Part shown: one piece after another, positions 42,765 through 51,608 of the stretch
How the letters are laid out: each line of letters begins with the position of its first letter
How positions within the stretch are numbered: the stretch's first letter is position 1
From: a virus
Direction: 5' to 3' (one strand)
Length of the DNA: 64,000 bases
Virus record (IMG/VR): IMGVR_UViG_3300027810_000010
Location: 1 to 64,000 of that record
Translations under genes and position numbers: made by a program
The notes under the pieces: generated by a model
The model's database searches: none
What the model was told of the DNA's origin: nothing
Seen by the model: only the letters and a program-made list of their open reading frames with translations

Positions 42765-45545
42765 TTATTTAATTGTTAAGATATTTTTCTTTGTTATGTT
42801 TCTATTTCCGTTAACATCAGTCAATTCAAGCTCAACCGTGTATTCTCCTTTTTCGTCGAATAAGTATGTTAGCCACTGATTATCATAATATATATCTTCT
42901 TTATTTATGCTATTATTTATCAACCTCCATTTCTGAGAGACAATACCTGGCATTTCACTTATATCATATGAAAATGTCATGTGATTAAGAAGACTAATTT
43001 TTTCGTGATCCTGTATAGTATATGCATCATTGTAGTTAGGATTATACACCTGGTACTTTACAAATGATGATGGATTTATTGTTCCTGTCGTAGATGTAAC
43101 GTTATGGAAATCATAACTTTCGTTAGCTTGTTTTGAAACAACCAACATATAATTACATACATCTGCTCCATTAAAACCGTTCGTTATATTGTTGTCAGTA
43201 TCGACATACACTGGATTCCAATTAAACTTAGTAAATATAGGCCATTGATTTGCATTAAGAGAATTTAATTCTAGTTTAATGTTTTCCCATGCAACAAAAT
43301 CAGTATTCGTAGTCGGATACGTTGAAGTTGGGAAATATGTTTCAAATATTTCAAGCCCTGTGAAAGTGTCAATTTGTGAAATAGTAATAGAACCATTCAA
43401 GGAACCTGCTAATTCAACTTTAAACGAGGAATTTAAATCAGGGCCTATTCTAGTTTGGTTCCAGCTAGTGCTGTCTCCGTCTTTCCATGTGTGTTTTCTT
43501 AATGATTTCCACTGATATGGTCCTGTGGTTTCATTGAAACCTGTTAAAGTATTAGAATCCGCAAATCTTCTTACAACTGAAAATTCTTTACCTTCTTCAT
43601 CATCATTTAAATAATTTGCTCTATCTGACGATAAATAGTATGTAGAAATTGAATCTTCAACCAGACTTAAGTTTTCTCTTCCGTATTCCCATGAAGAACC
43701 TGCTTCATTCCATTTATATTTATAATCTGACCAATTTAATTCCGGCGTTAACTTTTGATATAATCCGTATATTTGAATGTTCTTAGATTCAACTGTTATT
43801 TTTCTATTGAACGAAATACTCCTAACATTATATAGATCCCAAAATGCAGCATCTATTGAATATTCTCCGCTATACGGTAATATTAAAGGTAGGGTATACC
43901 ATTCGTCAATAGGTCCTCTGATTGTTTTCTTAAATTTTCTAGGGCCAGTTATTATCCATTCAACTTCATATACGCTTCTTTTCCACCAATCGTCCCATGT
44001 CAAATATGGATCTTGTAGAGTAGACTGTCCATTTGAATGTAAAACATTCGCGTCGCTATCTGTGTCGTTTGCATCTATGAATGTGAATTCTGCGTCATCC
44101 CATGTATCTTTCAATGAAGTAGCTCTAAGAACAATAGGTGCTCCAACTGGAATACCTGCTATAGTGTTATGTGAAGACATATCTTCATCGTGGTATGACT
44201 TATAAAATTTAGTAATAGATTCTTCTATCTCGTTTCTATTTGTCTTATCAAACACTCTGATGTCTTGTTTGAATCCTTTCAATCTATGATCTACTTTTCT
44301 TAAATCTTCTAAATATATTGTTTTGATTTCGGGTAGAATATCATAGTGAACATCCTGACCTGCCGTTTGTGCATGTATTTGATGCTGATTACTCCATGTT
44401 CTTTGGCTTACACTATCAAAATAATCACCTTCACCTGTAATGTCTACGATCTTAGCTTGTAACGGTAAATATTCTCTTTGTAGCTTTCTCTTAAGAGCAT
44501 ACAATTTTATTAGTATTTCATCGGGTGAAAAGTCAGATACTTCCTCAACTTCCGGTAAATCAAATTCGTTTAATTTTCCAGTGGGAGTATTTAACCTATA
44601 TGCTAATGAAAACCTAGAAGTCTTCTTTTGATTTGAACTAGGCAGGTTTGTATTCCTACTTTTCTTAGCTAAAAAACCTACCTCAGTTTGATTAGGAACT
44701 GCAACTGCAATTAATTTACCAAAGGACTCGGCCTTTTCATTTATATTTAACCAATATTCTCTAAGGGATACATTACTGTATCCGAAGAAATCTATTACAT
44801 TTAATAGTGCTTTATACGTTCCAATAAATGGCTTTATAGTAGATGCCTGTAATAACAGTTCTTTTCTTTTTTCATTTAATAGAATATAATCAACTCCAAG
44901 ATCCTTAATGTCAGAATCTCTAAATATTAGATAATCGTTTTCATCTAAATTAAGAGCCATGTTCGTTAAAAGATCTTTAAGCCTGTCATCTTCTCCTACT
45001 GTTTCACCATATACTTTTATTTCAGCGACTTTAGTTTTAACTCCATCTTCTTCTACACTAACAATAAGAGTTCTAATGTGGAATTTCTCATCACTTGAAC
45101 TTAATGCAATATTTGCAATACAAGAAGATGGTTGCAAGGCTGCCATATTTAATGGAATAATCTTAAAACCATCACTGTCTATTGCACCACTATATTTAGT
45201 CTTTGACTGCATTAAACTACTTTGAGTCTTATCTACTACCACTTCAAAGTCATTTTCAACGATCTTTCCACTGTAAAGAAATATATCATCACTTGATGTA
45301 TACTCACTTACAAATTCAAATGTTATTTTTGCAGAGTCAGTATTAGCTCCAATAGGCTGAACAAATCTGGGATTATTTAAATCATCCCTAACTTCCTCTA
45401 AAACATATAAGTTTAAAGTTTCATAAAGGCCTACAGATACTTCAGGTAGAAATGAACTACCTGTTAAATATCCTAATGACGAATTATACGTTAAGTTTAA
45501 TTCGTTAGATGTATTGTCAAAAAATCTAAGATTTTGATATGCCAT
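42765..45545 (-). CDS. gp7-like baseplate wedge candidate with C-terminal PKD-type domain
   Basis: 926 aa. Placed as in T4-like wedge clusters after gp25 and gp6. The middle segment around 230-290 (FIGTYKALLNVIDFFGYSN) resembles the P2 gpI/gp7-type tail protein region. The C-terminal 90 residues (TFSYDISEMPGIVSQKW; YLFDEKGEYTVELELTDVNGN) form an apparent PKD/Ig-like domain. T4 gp7 is 1032 aa and makes the outer wedge arm. The match is based on order, size and this segment, not on a diagnostic signature, so confidence is moderate. Confidence 0.5.
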   Translation of the reverse strand: MAYQNLRFFDNTSNELNLTYNSSLGYLTGSSFLPEVSVGLYETLNLYVLEEVRDDLNNPRFVQPIGANTDSAKITFEFVSEYTSSDDIFLYSGKIVENDFEVVVDKTQSSLMQSKTKYSGAIDSDGFKIIPLNMAALQPSSCIANIALSSSDEKFHIRTLIVSVEEDGVKTKVAEIKVYGETVGEDDRLKDLLTNMALNLDENDYLIFRDSDIKDLGVDYILLNEKRKELLLQASTIKPFIGTYKALLNVIDFFGYSNVSLREYWLNINEKAESFGKLIAVAVPNQTEVGFLAKKSRNTNLPSSNQKKTSRFSLAYRLNTPTGKLNEFDLPEVEEVSDFSPDEILIKLYALKRKLQREYLPLQAKIVDITGEGDYFDSVSQRTWSNQHQIHAQTAGQDVHYDILPEIKTIYLEDLRKVDHRLKGFKQDIRVFDKTNRNEIEESITKFYKSYHDEDMSSHNTIAGIPVGAPIVLRATSLKDTWDDAEFTFIDANDTDSDANVLHSNGQSTLQDPYLTWDDWWKRSVYEVEWIITGPRKFKKTIRGPIDEWYTLPLILPYSGEYSIDAAFWDLYNVRSISFNRKITVESKNIQIYGLYQKLTPELNWSDYKYKWNEAGSSWEYGRENLSLVEDSISTYYLSSDRANYLNDDEEGKEFSVVRRFADSNTLTGFNETTGPYQWKSLRKHTWKDGDSTSWNQTRIGPDLNSSFKVELAGSLNGSITISQIDTFTGLEIFETYFPTSTYPTTNTDFVAWENIKLELNSLNANQWPIFTKFNWNPVYVDTDNNITNGFNGADVCNYMLVVSKQANESYDFHNVTSTTGTINPSSFVKYQVYNPNYNDAYTIQDHEKISLLNHMTFSYDISEMPGIVSQKWRLINNSINKEDIYYDNQWLTYLFDEKGEYTVELELTDVNGNRNITKKNILTIK

Positions 45546-45547
45546 TA

Positions 45548-45817
45548 TTATCTAATTTTTTTATCATTCTTTTTCATAGTATACGACTTATGAATTTTTA
45601 AATGATTAACTGCGTCTACAAGATCTGCTAAAACTTCTTGAGAAAATTTAATAAAATCACTCATTCTAGAATTTCTCCAAATATGAGGAGATATTGAATT
45701 TTTAAGCATATTAGATCTATAGTCGTTACCTAAATTCTTTCTATCATCGAATGCTGTTTTCCTAGATTCGTATAGATTCTTTCTTCTACTTTTAAATAGA
45801 TTATCAAATAAATTCAT
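45548..45817 (-). CDS. small hypothetical baseplate-associated protein
   Basis: 89 aa, basic: MNLFDNLFKSRRKNLYESRK, then SISPHIWRNSRMSDFIKFSQEVLADLVDAVNHLKIHKSY. Sits 2 nt before the 926-aa gene and abuts gp6. Not recognised; position between gp6 and gp7-like suggests an assembly or bridging role, possibly a small wedge subunit. Confidence 0.5.
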   Translation of the reverse strand: MNLFDNLFKSRRKNLYESRKTAFDDRKNLGNDYRSNMLKNSISPHIWRNSRMSDFIKFSQEVLADLVDAVNHLKIHKSYTMKKNDKKIR

Positions 45818-47638
45818 TTAATATTGTTTTCTATTTTTAGCCTGTATTTTAGCAAATATTGTATTCTTTACGGCCGGTTCATCGAAATAAACAGACATAG
45901 CTGCTTGTTCTCCTAGCTTTACAGAATCATCAACTCTTAATCCAAACCTATCTTCCCATCCACCTCGTATTAGTGCAATTTCTTCTTTTTCAAGAAGTAT
46001 ATCTCCGAAAGAATCTAAGTTTATTACATTCTCAGGAAGAGCTGCTCCTTCTTCAAATTTAACTTGTTTCTCAGTAACCGTTCTTTTAAAGTAAACCATT
46101 TTTTGTTTACCATTTGAAATTTCCTCTAACACAGGTGTCATTGGAGTTACAGTCACGGTCTTAGAAATATAATATCCGTTTTTTCTAGCAGTTTCTTCTT
46201 TTTCTGAAACAAATCTAATATTAACCGAATCTATTCCTTCAATTGATTCTATGATTGCTATAATGTCTGATTTTGGAAGACGATCTCTTCTTGTTATATT
46301 GATTAAGTATTCTGCGACTCTAGATCTTATCTCAGTAAATAGATTAGCTTTATGATATCCTTCAAAATATCTTACTTTAATATCCATTCTAAAATATTGT
46401 GCAACTGGATCTACTATTTTCACTTCAGTAGTTACCATCTGCCTTCCCGACTTTTCTAAAAGTCCAAGTATTCCTTCTTTTTCTATTTCAGTAAAAAGAA
46501 ATTCAGAAGAATCTAAACTAAAATAATCTTTATTATTTTGTAACTTCTTTTTAGTATCTGGCAACATAAACAAATAGATAACATTATCATCATCTAAATA
46601 TCCGTCATCTGTTGTGTTATATGCATCTAAATATGAAAACATTCCATATCTTGATAAAAAATGTTCATAATTATCAGGTGTAGCTAATACAAAAGAGTGT
46701 GATTGTAGAGGAGCTATTAATTTTGTTAATTCAATCTGTTCAGGGTTTGCTCCCATCATCGGAGTAACTGTAAATTTACTTTCTAACAATGCATTAAGGT
46801 CGTGTGTATTTCCTAAAGAATCAGTTCCTTCTGTTTCGAATTTAAATGTAAGATCTGTTTTACCATTTAAATTACCCATGGCACCTTCATTTTTTAAATA
46901 TTCTACGACGATAGATGCTCCATTCATTGGAATTTCACCAAATGAACCATTACCGAAATAAATATCTAAACCACCTGTAATTCCAGTCTTTACCATATAA
47001 CCCTGAGTTCCTCTTTTCATATCGTATAGAGAATCATATTTAGTCCATATACTAGAATTAATAGTAACTCTTACGAGTGAATGATCAGTTATTCCTTTAG
47101 TTATTATATTAAAGGATTGAAATGATTCTCCAGTTGAAGTAACTGTCTGTGATTCAAATTCACCTTGAACTACAGGGATTGTTATAAACCCAGAATTAGA
47201 TTTTTCTAATCTAAACTGGTCGTTATTTGTTCTTAGGGTGTAAACTAATGAATTATCATTTGATTTGATAGTAGCATTAGCAGGAATGTTTAAGGCATCT
47301 CCGGCTATATCATCTGTTCCCATCGTATTTAATCTAATCTCTATTTCACCAGAAGCGGCAGCTCCTCTAAATGAATCATGTCCAGCCAATCTCGCTAATC
47401 CGTAAATAGATTCAGGATTTTGTGCTGTCAGTATATTTTGCTCTACTGTTGCGTCTTCTATATAAAAGAATATTAATTTGGATATTTGAGATAATACATC
47501 TAATACCTGTGAAAAGGGAGATGCTGTAGTAAATAAGGTACCTGCGTTACCATATATTCTACTAACATACGTTCTAATGTCCGATATCATTTCTCCAGTT
47601 TTTATTCTAGAAGCTGATAAAAATTTATTTTCTGCCAT
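45818..47638 (-). CDS. 6: baseplate wedge protein gp6-like (baseplate J)
   Basis: 606 aa (T4 gp6 is 660). N-terminus FTTASPFSQVLDVLSQISKLIFFYIEDATVEQN and ESIYGLARLAGHDSFRGAAASGEIEIRL are typical of the gp6/baseplate-J family that forms the inner ring around the hub in contractile tails. The region KSDIIAIIESIEGIDSVNIRF near 465 fits the conserved C-terminal part. Follows gp25 directly, as in other phages. Strong call. Confidence 0.82.
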   Translation of the reverse strand: MAENKFLSASRIKTGEMISDIRTYVSRIYGNAGTLFTTASPFSQVLDVLSQISKLIFFYIEDATVEQNILTAQNPESIYGLARLAGHDSFRGAAASGEIEIRLNTMGTDDIAGDALNIPANATIKSNDNSLVYTLRTNNDQFRLEKSNSGFITIPVVQGEFESQTVTSTGESFQSFNIITKGITDHSLVRVTINSSIWTKYDSLYDMKRGTQGYMVKTGITGGLDIYFGNGSFGEIPMNGASIVVEYLKNEGAMGNLNGKTDLTFKFETEGTDSLGNTHDLNALLESKFTVTPMMGANPEQIELTKLIAPLQSHSFVLATPDNYEHFLSRYGMFSYLDAYNTTDDGYLDDDNVIYLFMLPDTKKKLQNNKDYFSLDSSEFLFTEIEKEGILGLLEKSGRQMVTTEVKIVDPVAQYFRMDIKVRYFEGYHKANLFTEIRSRVAEYLINITRRDRLPKSDIIAIIESIEGIDSVNIRFVSEKEETARKNGYYISKTVTVTPMTPVLEEISNGKQKMVYFKRTVTEKQVKFEEGAALPENVINLDSFGDILLEKEEIALIRGGWEDRFGLRVDDSVKLGEQAAMSVYFDEPAVKNTIFAKIQAKNRKQY

Positions 47639-47654
47639 TGTTATTTCTATTTCT

Positions 47655-48008
47655 TTATACGTAAACTCCTAATTGATATTTATTATCAATTATTATGTTT
47701 ATGAAAACCAGGTGCCTGTCTACTTCTTGTGTGAAATCTACATCAACTGATAGTTGATATTTTTGTGCAAGTGGAACATATTGATATATTTGTTCCATTA
47801 CTACGTTTTTTAATAAGTAATCATTGTAACTTAGTGAATATACGTAATCATTCAAATTGGCTCCAAAGTCAGGATCTCCTAATACATCTCCTTTTCTTGT
47901 GAAAAGAACCGTTTCGATCTGCGCTAACATACCGGAAATTTCAGTTGAATTTTCCAATTTTAAGGGGTCGAAATTAGGATCACCTAATGTTTTAATATAA
48001 AATTCCAT
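47655..48008 (-). CDS. 25: baseplate wedge protein gp25-like
   Basis: 117 aa (T4 gp25 is 132). The signature TRKGDVLGDPDFGANLNDYVY is that of the GPW_gp25 family (E/KGxxLGxPxFG), followed by a helix, LLKNVVMEQIYQYVP, and a C-terminal strand pair IINNKYQLGVYV-like ending. gp25 forms part of the inner baseplate and controls sheath assembly. A GAATATATA motif 5 nt before the ATG is too close to be a normal promoter. Confidence 0.88.
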   Translation of the reverse strand: MEFYIKTLGDPNFDPLKLENSTEISGMLAQIETVLFTRKGDVLGDPDFGANLNDYVYSLSYNDYLLKNVVMEQIYQYVPLAQKYQLSVDVDFTQEVDRHLVFINIIIDNKYQLGVYV

Positions 48009-48024
48009 TAAACTATATATTCTT

Positions 48025-48855
48025 TTAAGAATGCATCATCCAATCAGTGCCTTCATCATTTTTAATTTCTTCTATAACTGCTTCTAATTCTCCTTCACCA
48101 AGACCTTGTATAGCATCTGCATTAACTTCTACATTTCCAGGAAGTGCAAATCCAAATATACTTAATTTCTGTCCTAGTGAAATTTTAATCTTAGCTGCAC
48201 AGTATCTAAAAAAAGCTTCATCTTCAAATAATGCGCATTCAGGAATAGTTTCATATACTTCTAAAATTATATTCTTATTAGGAGTTTCACCCGTAAATCT
48301 TATTTCATGGGTTAATTGGTTATAGTGATACCCTATTGGGTTTTCTAAGATTTGCCTAGCAAGATCAAAAAAGCTTTCGTTTACGACATAATATTGTAAA
48401 TTTTCTGCAGCATCAACTACTCCATCTCCGGAGAACATTCCAGTATATAACATTCTGTCAATCGCAAAATCTCCTTGTGAGAAATTAGAATCAGATCCAG
48501 CGTATTTTGATCCTGTTTCGAAACAACCATATACCGAATATACTTCACCTCCACCAGTAGCGGCATCCATTCCTGGAAGTGTAAATGATCTTTTAGTTTT
48601 AAAGTATTCTGATGAAAATAATTCAACAGGTAACACTACAAAGTTTTCTTTCATAGAATACTCATAGTTCTTATAAAACCATTTCTTCGCTCTTTTAACT
48701 ATTCTCTGAACCTCTGCCTTAGGAAGGTTCATAGGGATCATACATGACCCTGTTACTTCAGATGCTAGTTCATCAACAAAATTATTAAAACATTCCGTAT
48801 CCCAACTAGGAACACTTGTCATGTCATTTTCATTACCAATTATTATATCACTCAT
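48025..48855 (-). CDS. virion structural protein, neck or baseplate candidate
   Basis: 276 aa, not identified. A helical N-terminal part (IPMNLPKAEVQRIVKRAKKWFYKNYEYS) is followed by beta strands and a region of acid-rich helix at the end (LGEGELEAVIEEIKNDEGTD). Context: first gene after the amidoligase-like gene and immediately upstream of gp25. Proteins of this shape are common as head-tail or tail-completion proteins in T4-like phages, but no diagnostic motif is visible. Confidence 0.45.
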   Translation of the reverse strand: MSDIIIGNENDMTSVPSWDTECFNNFVDELASEVTGSCMIPMNLPKAEVQRIVKRAKKWFYKNYEYSMKENFVVLPVELFSSEYFKTKRSFTLPGMDAATGGGEVYSVYGCFETGSKYAGSDSNFSQGDFAIDRMLYTGMFSGDGVVDAAENLQYYVVNESFFDLARQILENPIGYHYNQLTHEIRFTGETPNKNIILEVYETIPECALFEDEAFFRYCAAKIKISLGQKLSIFGFALPGNVEVNADAIQGLGEGELEAVIEEIKNDEGTDWMMHS

Positions 48856-48870
48856 ATTGTTTTATTGTTT

Positions 48871-50166
48871 TTAAACTTCAGTGTAAAGTATTTTTTCTGT
48901 CTTATCGAACTTTGCAGTTCTTTTATCGTATCTACCCATTCTAAATATACCGCCTGTCATAGAACCTTTCATAAGTCCGTTTCCGTATATATAGCAATCG
49001 TTTAATTTACATGATTGATGAACGTATGAACTTTCTAATTTAGATGAATTTAATTGCGTGGATTGATAGAAATTACTAGAATGTATATCAGAGCCATTGA
49101 CATCACATCCAAAGAAATCACACTCAGTGAATTCTCCTCTGACATAACATCTTACGAATTCATAACCTCTAAGATCTACACAATACGGCAATCTACCACC
49201 CTCAATTTGAATCATACCATTATCTGAATCATAATTAATATGACCGGATTCTAATTCTCCATGTGAAAATAATCTTAAAACCCTCTCTTTTATATTAGAC
49301 CAATGCATGTCTATAATCTGTGGAGTGTCTTTAAGATCAACTGTTAATTTAACCTTACCTGACCATCCTTTTTCAATACTTTTCCAAGATGATCTTGCAT
49401 TAATGATCCTCTCATTACTTGCTAATATTTTTCTAAGTTCTATTGCATGTAATGGATCAAACGAAGTATTCTCAGTGCTTTTCCATAGTTGCATAAGAAA
49501 CATATCAAGTAGATGTAATATTTTAGTAGTCTTTTTCTCCCAGTCTTTTCCACCAATATATCTAAATTCTAAATAATTGTTATGTCTTTTTTCAAAATTA
49601 ACTCCATAATATTTAGAATCTGGAAATGTAAATGCAAGTGGAGTAATATTTAATCCATCAAAAAAGAAATTATCAGACTTAGGCAATACGAACTTAATTG
49701 ATTTTGCGTATGCAGAGTCTTTTCTTTCTGGAAAAAACTTAAAAACTTGAGCTTCTTTAAAATCTAAAATAAACTTAAGAACATTCATCTTAGAGATTCT
49801 GTATTTATTTTCTATAAGATTTTTATCAAATGAAATATTCAAGTGAATGGAAGATCTATCATTTGTATATCCATTTTCTTCAATCCACTTACATACTTTA
49901 ATAATCATCATCCTACTAGAATAATAGGGAACTGCGCCTGTTACGAGTTCCATTAGCTTCTCGCCACCGCTCATATCAGGTTCAATCTTAAATTCATCAG
50001 CTGTTACTTCAAAATCACTATGTGCCTTTGCCTCTACTCTAATTTTCTTACCTAAAAGAATCGATATTTCTTTCGCAGTATCTTCAATACTTTTGTTAGA
50101 ATAGAATTCAAATTCTACCCCGACAAGAGCTTTCTTTAATACTTCTGAATCGTTGAATGTGTTCAT
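48871..50166 (-). CDS. amidoligase-like enzyme with C-terminal pentapeptide repeats
   Basis: 431 aa. N-terminal two-thirds match the putative amidoligase (ATP-grasp-related, carboxylate-amine ligase-like) family: GVEFEFYS at 16-23, DFEVTADEFKIEPDMSG, MELVTGAVPY at about 72-81 (canonical EivTPpl region), and SSIHLNISFD at 105-114 (H-x-N/H-x-S). The C-terminal 345-395 is a pentapeptide-repeat array with repeats such as CDFFG, CDVNG, SDIHS, SNFYQ, STQLN, SSKLE. Amidoligases form peptide bonds between amines and carboxylates and in phages may modify cell wall, virion or host proteins. Pentapeptide quadrilateral helices can mimic DNA. Own promoter-like GATATATA 28 nt upstream. Confidence 0.65.
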   Translation of the reverse strand: MNTFNDSEVLKKALVGVEFEFYSNKSIEDTAKEISILLGKKIRVEAKAHSDFEVTADEFKIEPDMSGGEKLMELVTGAVPYYSSRMMIIKVCKWIEENGYTNDRSSIHLNISFDKNLIENKYRISKMNVLKFILDFKEAQVFKFFPERKDSAYAKSIKFVLPKSDNFFFDGLNITPLAFTFPDSKYYGVNFEKRHNNYLEFRYIGGKDWEKKTTKILHLLDMFLMQLWKSTENTSFDPLHAIELRKILASNERIINARSSWKSIEKGWSGKVKLTVDLKDTPQIIDMHWSNIKERVLRLFSHGELESGHINYDSDNGMIQIEGGRLPYCVDLRGYEFVRCYVRGEFTECDFFGCDVNGSDIHSSNFYQSTQLNSSKLESSYVHQSCKLNDCYIYGNGLMKGSMTGGIFRMGRYDKRTAKFDKTEKILYTEV

Positions 50167-50194
50167 TTACGTGTTTATATAACTTAAGTTGGTT

Positions 50195-50202
50195 TATATA
50201 TC
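50195..50202 (-). promoter_or_regulatory. candidate late promoter element GATATATA
   Basis: Minus-strand AGAAAGATATATAAACC, 28 nt upstream of the amidoligase-like gene and downstream of the terminator of the S1 gene. Confidence 0.55.
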
Positions 50203-50223
50203 TTTCTTAGATATTCTTCCAAA

Positions 50224-50250
50224 TAAAAAAAGCCCGGTCAAGACCGGGCT
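50224..50250 (-). terminator. intrinsic terminator after the S1-like gene
   Basis: 9-bp perfect stem AGCCCGGTC/GACCGGGCT (50231-50239 with 50242-50250) and a 2-nt loop, followed on the minus strand by TTTTTTTATTT. A clear rho-independent terminator that isolates the S1 gene from the structural gene after it. Confidence 0.9.
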
Positions 50251-50270
50251 TATCTATAATTAATTCAATA

Positions 50271-51560
50271 TTACAGTTTCAAAAACACCTTTCGAGTATC
50301 TTCTTCAACTCTCACAACTTGAACTGTGATATTTGAACCTCTATCGATAGTTTTAATATCTATATTATCTGGAAATTCAGAAATATGTAATAGTCCAACG
50401 ACTCCTTCTTCTATTTCTATAAATAGACCATAGTCTTTTGTCGATTTTACAGTTCCTATAACCTCAGTTTTTTCCGTATATCTTGTAGAAATACCTTCCC
50501 ATGGATCAACTTTCTTTTCAGCCGGAGCACCCTGCACTAATGTGATCTTTCTTTCACTAATAACTTCTTTTACAAAGAATTTAATTTCAGTTCCAGGTTC
50601 TATACTTCTTTCTCTATGAGCTTTTCCAGTTTCCATATCTAGGTCGTTAACGTGAATCATTCCAGTTAAACAACCTTCAAACTCAACAAATACACCATAC
50701 TTGGCAGAACCAGTAACATTACCTATTCTTTCAATGGAAATGTCTTCAGAAATTTCTTCTAATTTGTTAGGTATAAGTGCTCTAAGATATGCTCTATGAG
50801 AAACTACAACAGTTCCTTTTTCGGGAGAATAACTAACTGGCACTACATACATTTCTTCTCCGATAATTGATTCGAAGTCTACTAGTTTATTAATTCCTGC
50901 AAGAGATCCTGGCATAAAACATTCAACTCCTTGAATATCTAAAATATAACCTCCACCTGGGATCATTCTAAGGACCTTACTCGTATATGCAGTTGTTCCT
51001 GCCTCAATAGAACTAATGATATCCTTGATGATCTTAGTTTTTAATCCAGCTGAAACAGAACCTAACATATGTTTAGCACCACCTACACCGGACTTAGATA
51101 TTAACTGAACATCAACTTCTGCATTTTGTTTTAAAACTTCAAGTGTTTGTGCATTTTCTCTAGAAAGATTTACATAAATAAGTTCTCTATATCCTACGTC
51201 AATAGAGGCCCATTCTGTATCGATACCGTATACTTTACCAGTATAACTTGCACCTTCTTCTATTGAATATACTAATGGATTAAGAATTTCATTTTCTTCC
51301 ATACTATTATATAACTCCTGTGCGTAGCTTTCTCTAGAGAATACTCTATCGCCATTTCTGGTTTTAATATGTGGATTGGGTTTTCTGAATCTGGTAGGGC
51401 ATGTAGCTTCGTATGCTTCCCAGTCGAATTCTTCTGGCGGAACGTTTGCATTTTCAAGTGCTGTTGATTCCTTTGTGATAGTTGGAGAGTCTACTACTAC
51501 TTCAACTTTTTCTTTTTTTGGTGAGAGATCTAATCTCTTTCTTTTTGTGTCTGTTGACAT
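50271..51560 (-). CDS. ribosomal protein S1 homologue (four S1 domains)
   Basis: 429 aa. Four S1/OB repeats: about 103-172, 188-260, 275-343 and 364-429; the last two have textbook S1 signatures (GSAKYGVFVEFEGCLTGMIH; KDYGLFIEIEEGVVGLLHIS). N-terminal region with EEFDWEAYE at 43-51 resembles the start of Bacteroidetes ribosomal protein S1, as I recall it. In bacteria S1 captures mRNA on the 30S subunit and is central where Shine-Dalgarno sites are absent. A phage S1 could replace or compete with host S1 to favour its own leaders. Isolated monocistronic unit: GATATATA 40 nt upstream and a strong terminator. Confidence 0.85.
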   Translation of the reverse strand: MSTDTKRKRLDLSPKKEKVEVVVDSPTITKESTALENANVPPEEFDWEAYEATCPTRFRKPNPHIKTRNGDRVFSRESYAQELYNSMEENEILNPLVYSIEEGASYTGKVYGIDTEWASIDVGYRELIYVNLSRENAQTLEVLKQNAEVDVQLISKSGVGGAKHMLGSVSAGLKTKIIKDIISSIEAGTTAYTSKVLRMIPGGGYILDIQGVECFMPGSLAGINKLVDFESIIGEEMYVVPVSYSPEKGTVVVSHRAYLRALIPNKLEEISEDISIERIGNVTGSAKYGVFVEFEGCLTGMIHVNDLDMETGKAHRERSIEPGTEIKFFVKEVISERKITLVQGAPAEKKVDPWEGISTRYTEKTEVIGTVKSTKDYGLFIEIEEGVVGLLHISEFPDNIDIKTIDRGSNITVQVVRVEEDTRKVFLKL

Positions 51561-51600
51561 TTAGTTTATTTTAAAAGTGTTAATGTATAAATTTACTAGT

Positions 51601-51608
51601 TATATATC
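51601..51608 (-). promoter_or_regulatory. candidate late promoter element GATATATA upstream of S1 gene
   Basis: Minus-strand ATGTGATATATAACTAG, 40 nt upstream of the S1-like gene; overlaps the end of the preceding structural gene. Confidence 0.55.

Noticed and set aside
48014-48021. GAATATATA motif just before gp25
   Set aside because: Only 5 nt from the ATG, so transcription would start inside the coding region; treated as chance.
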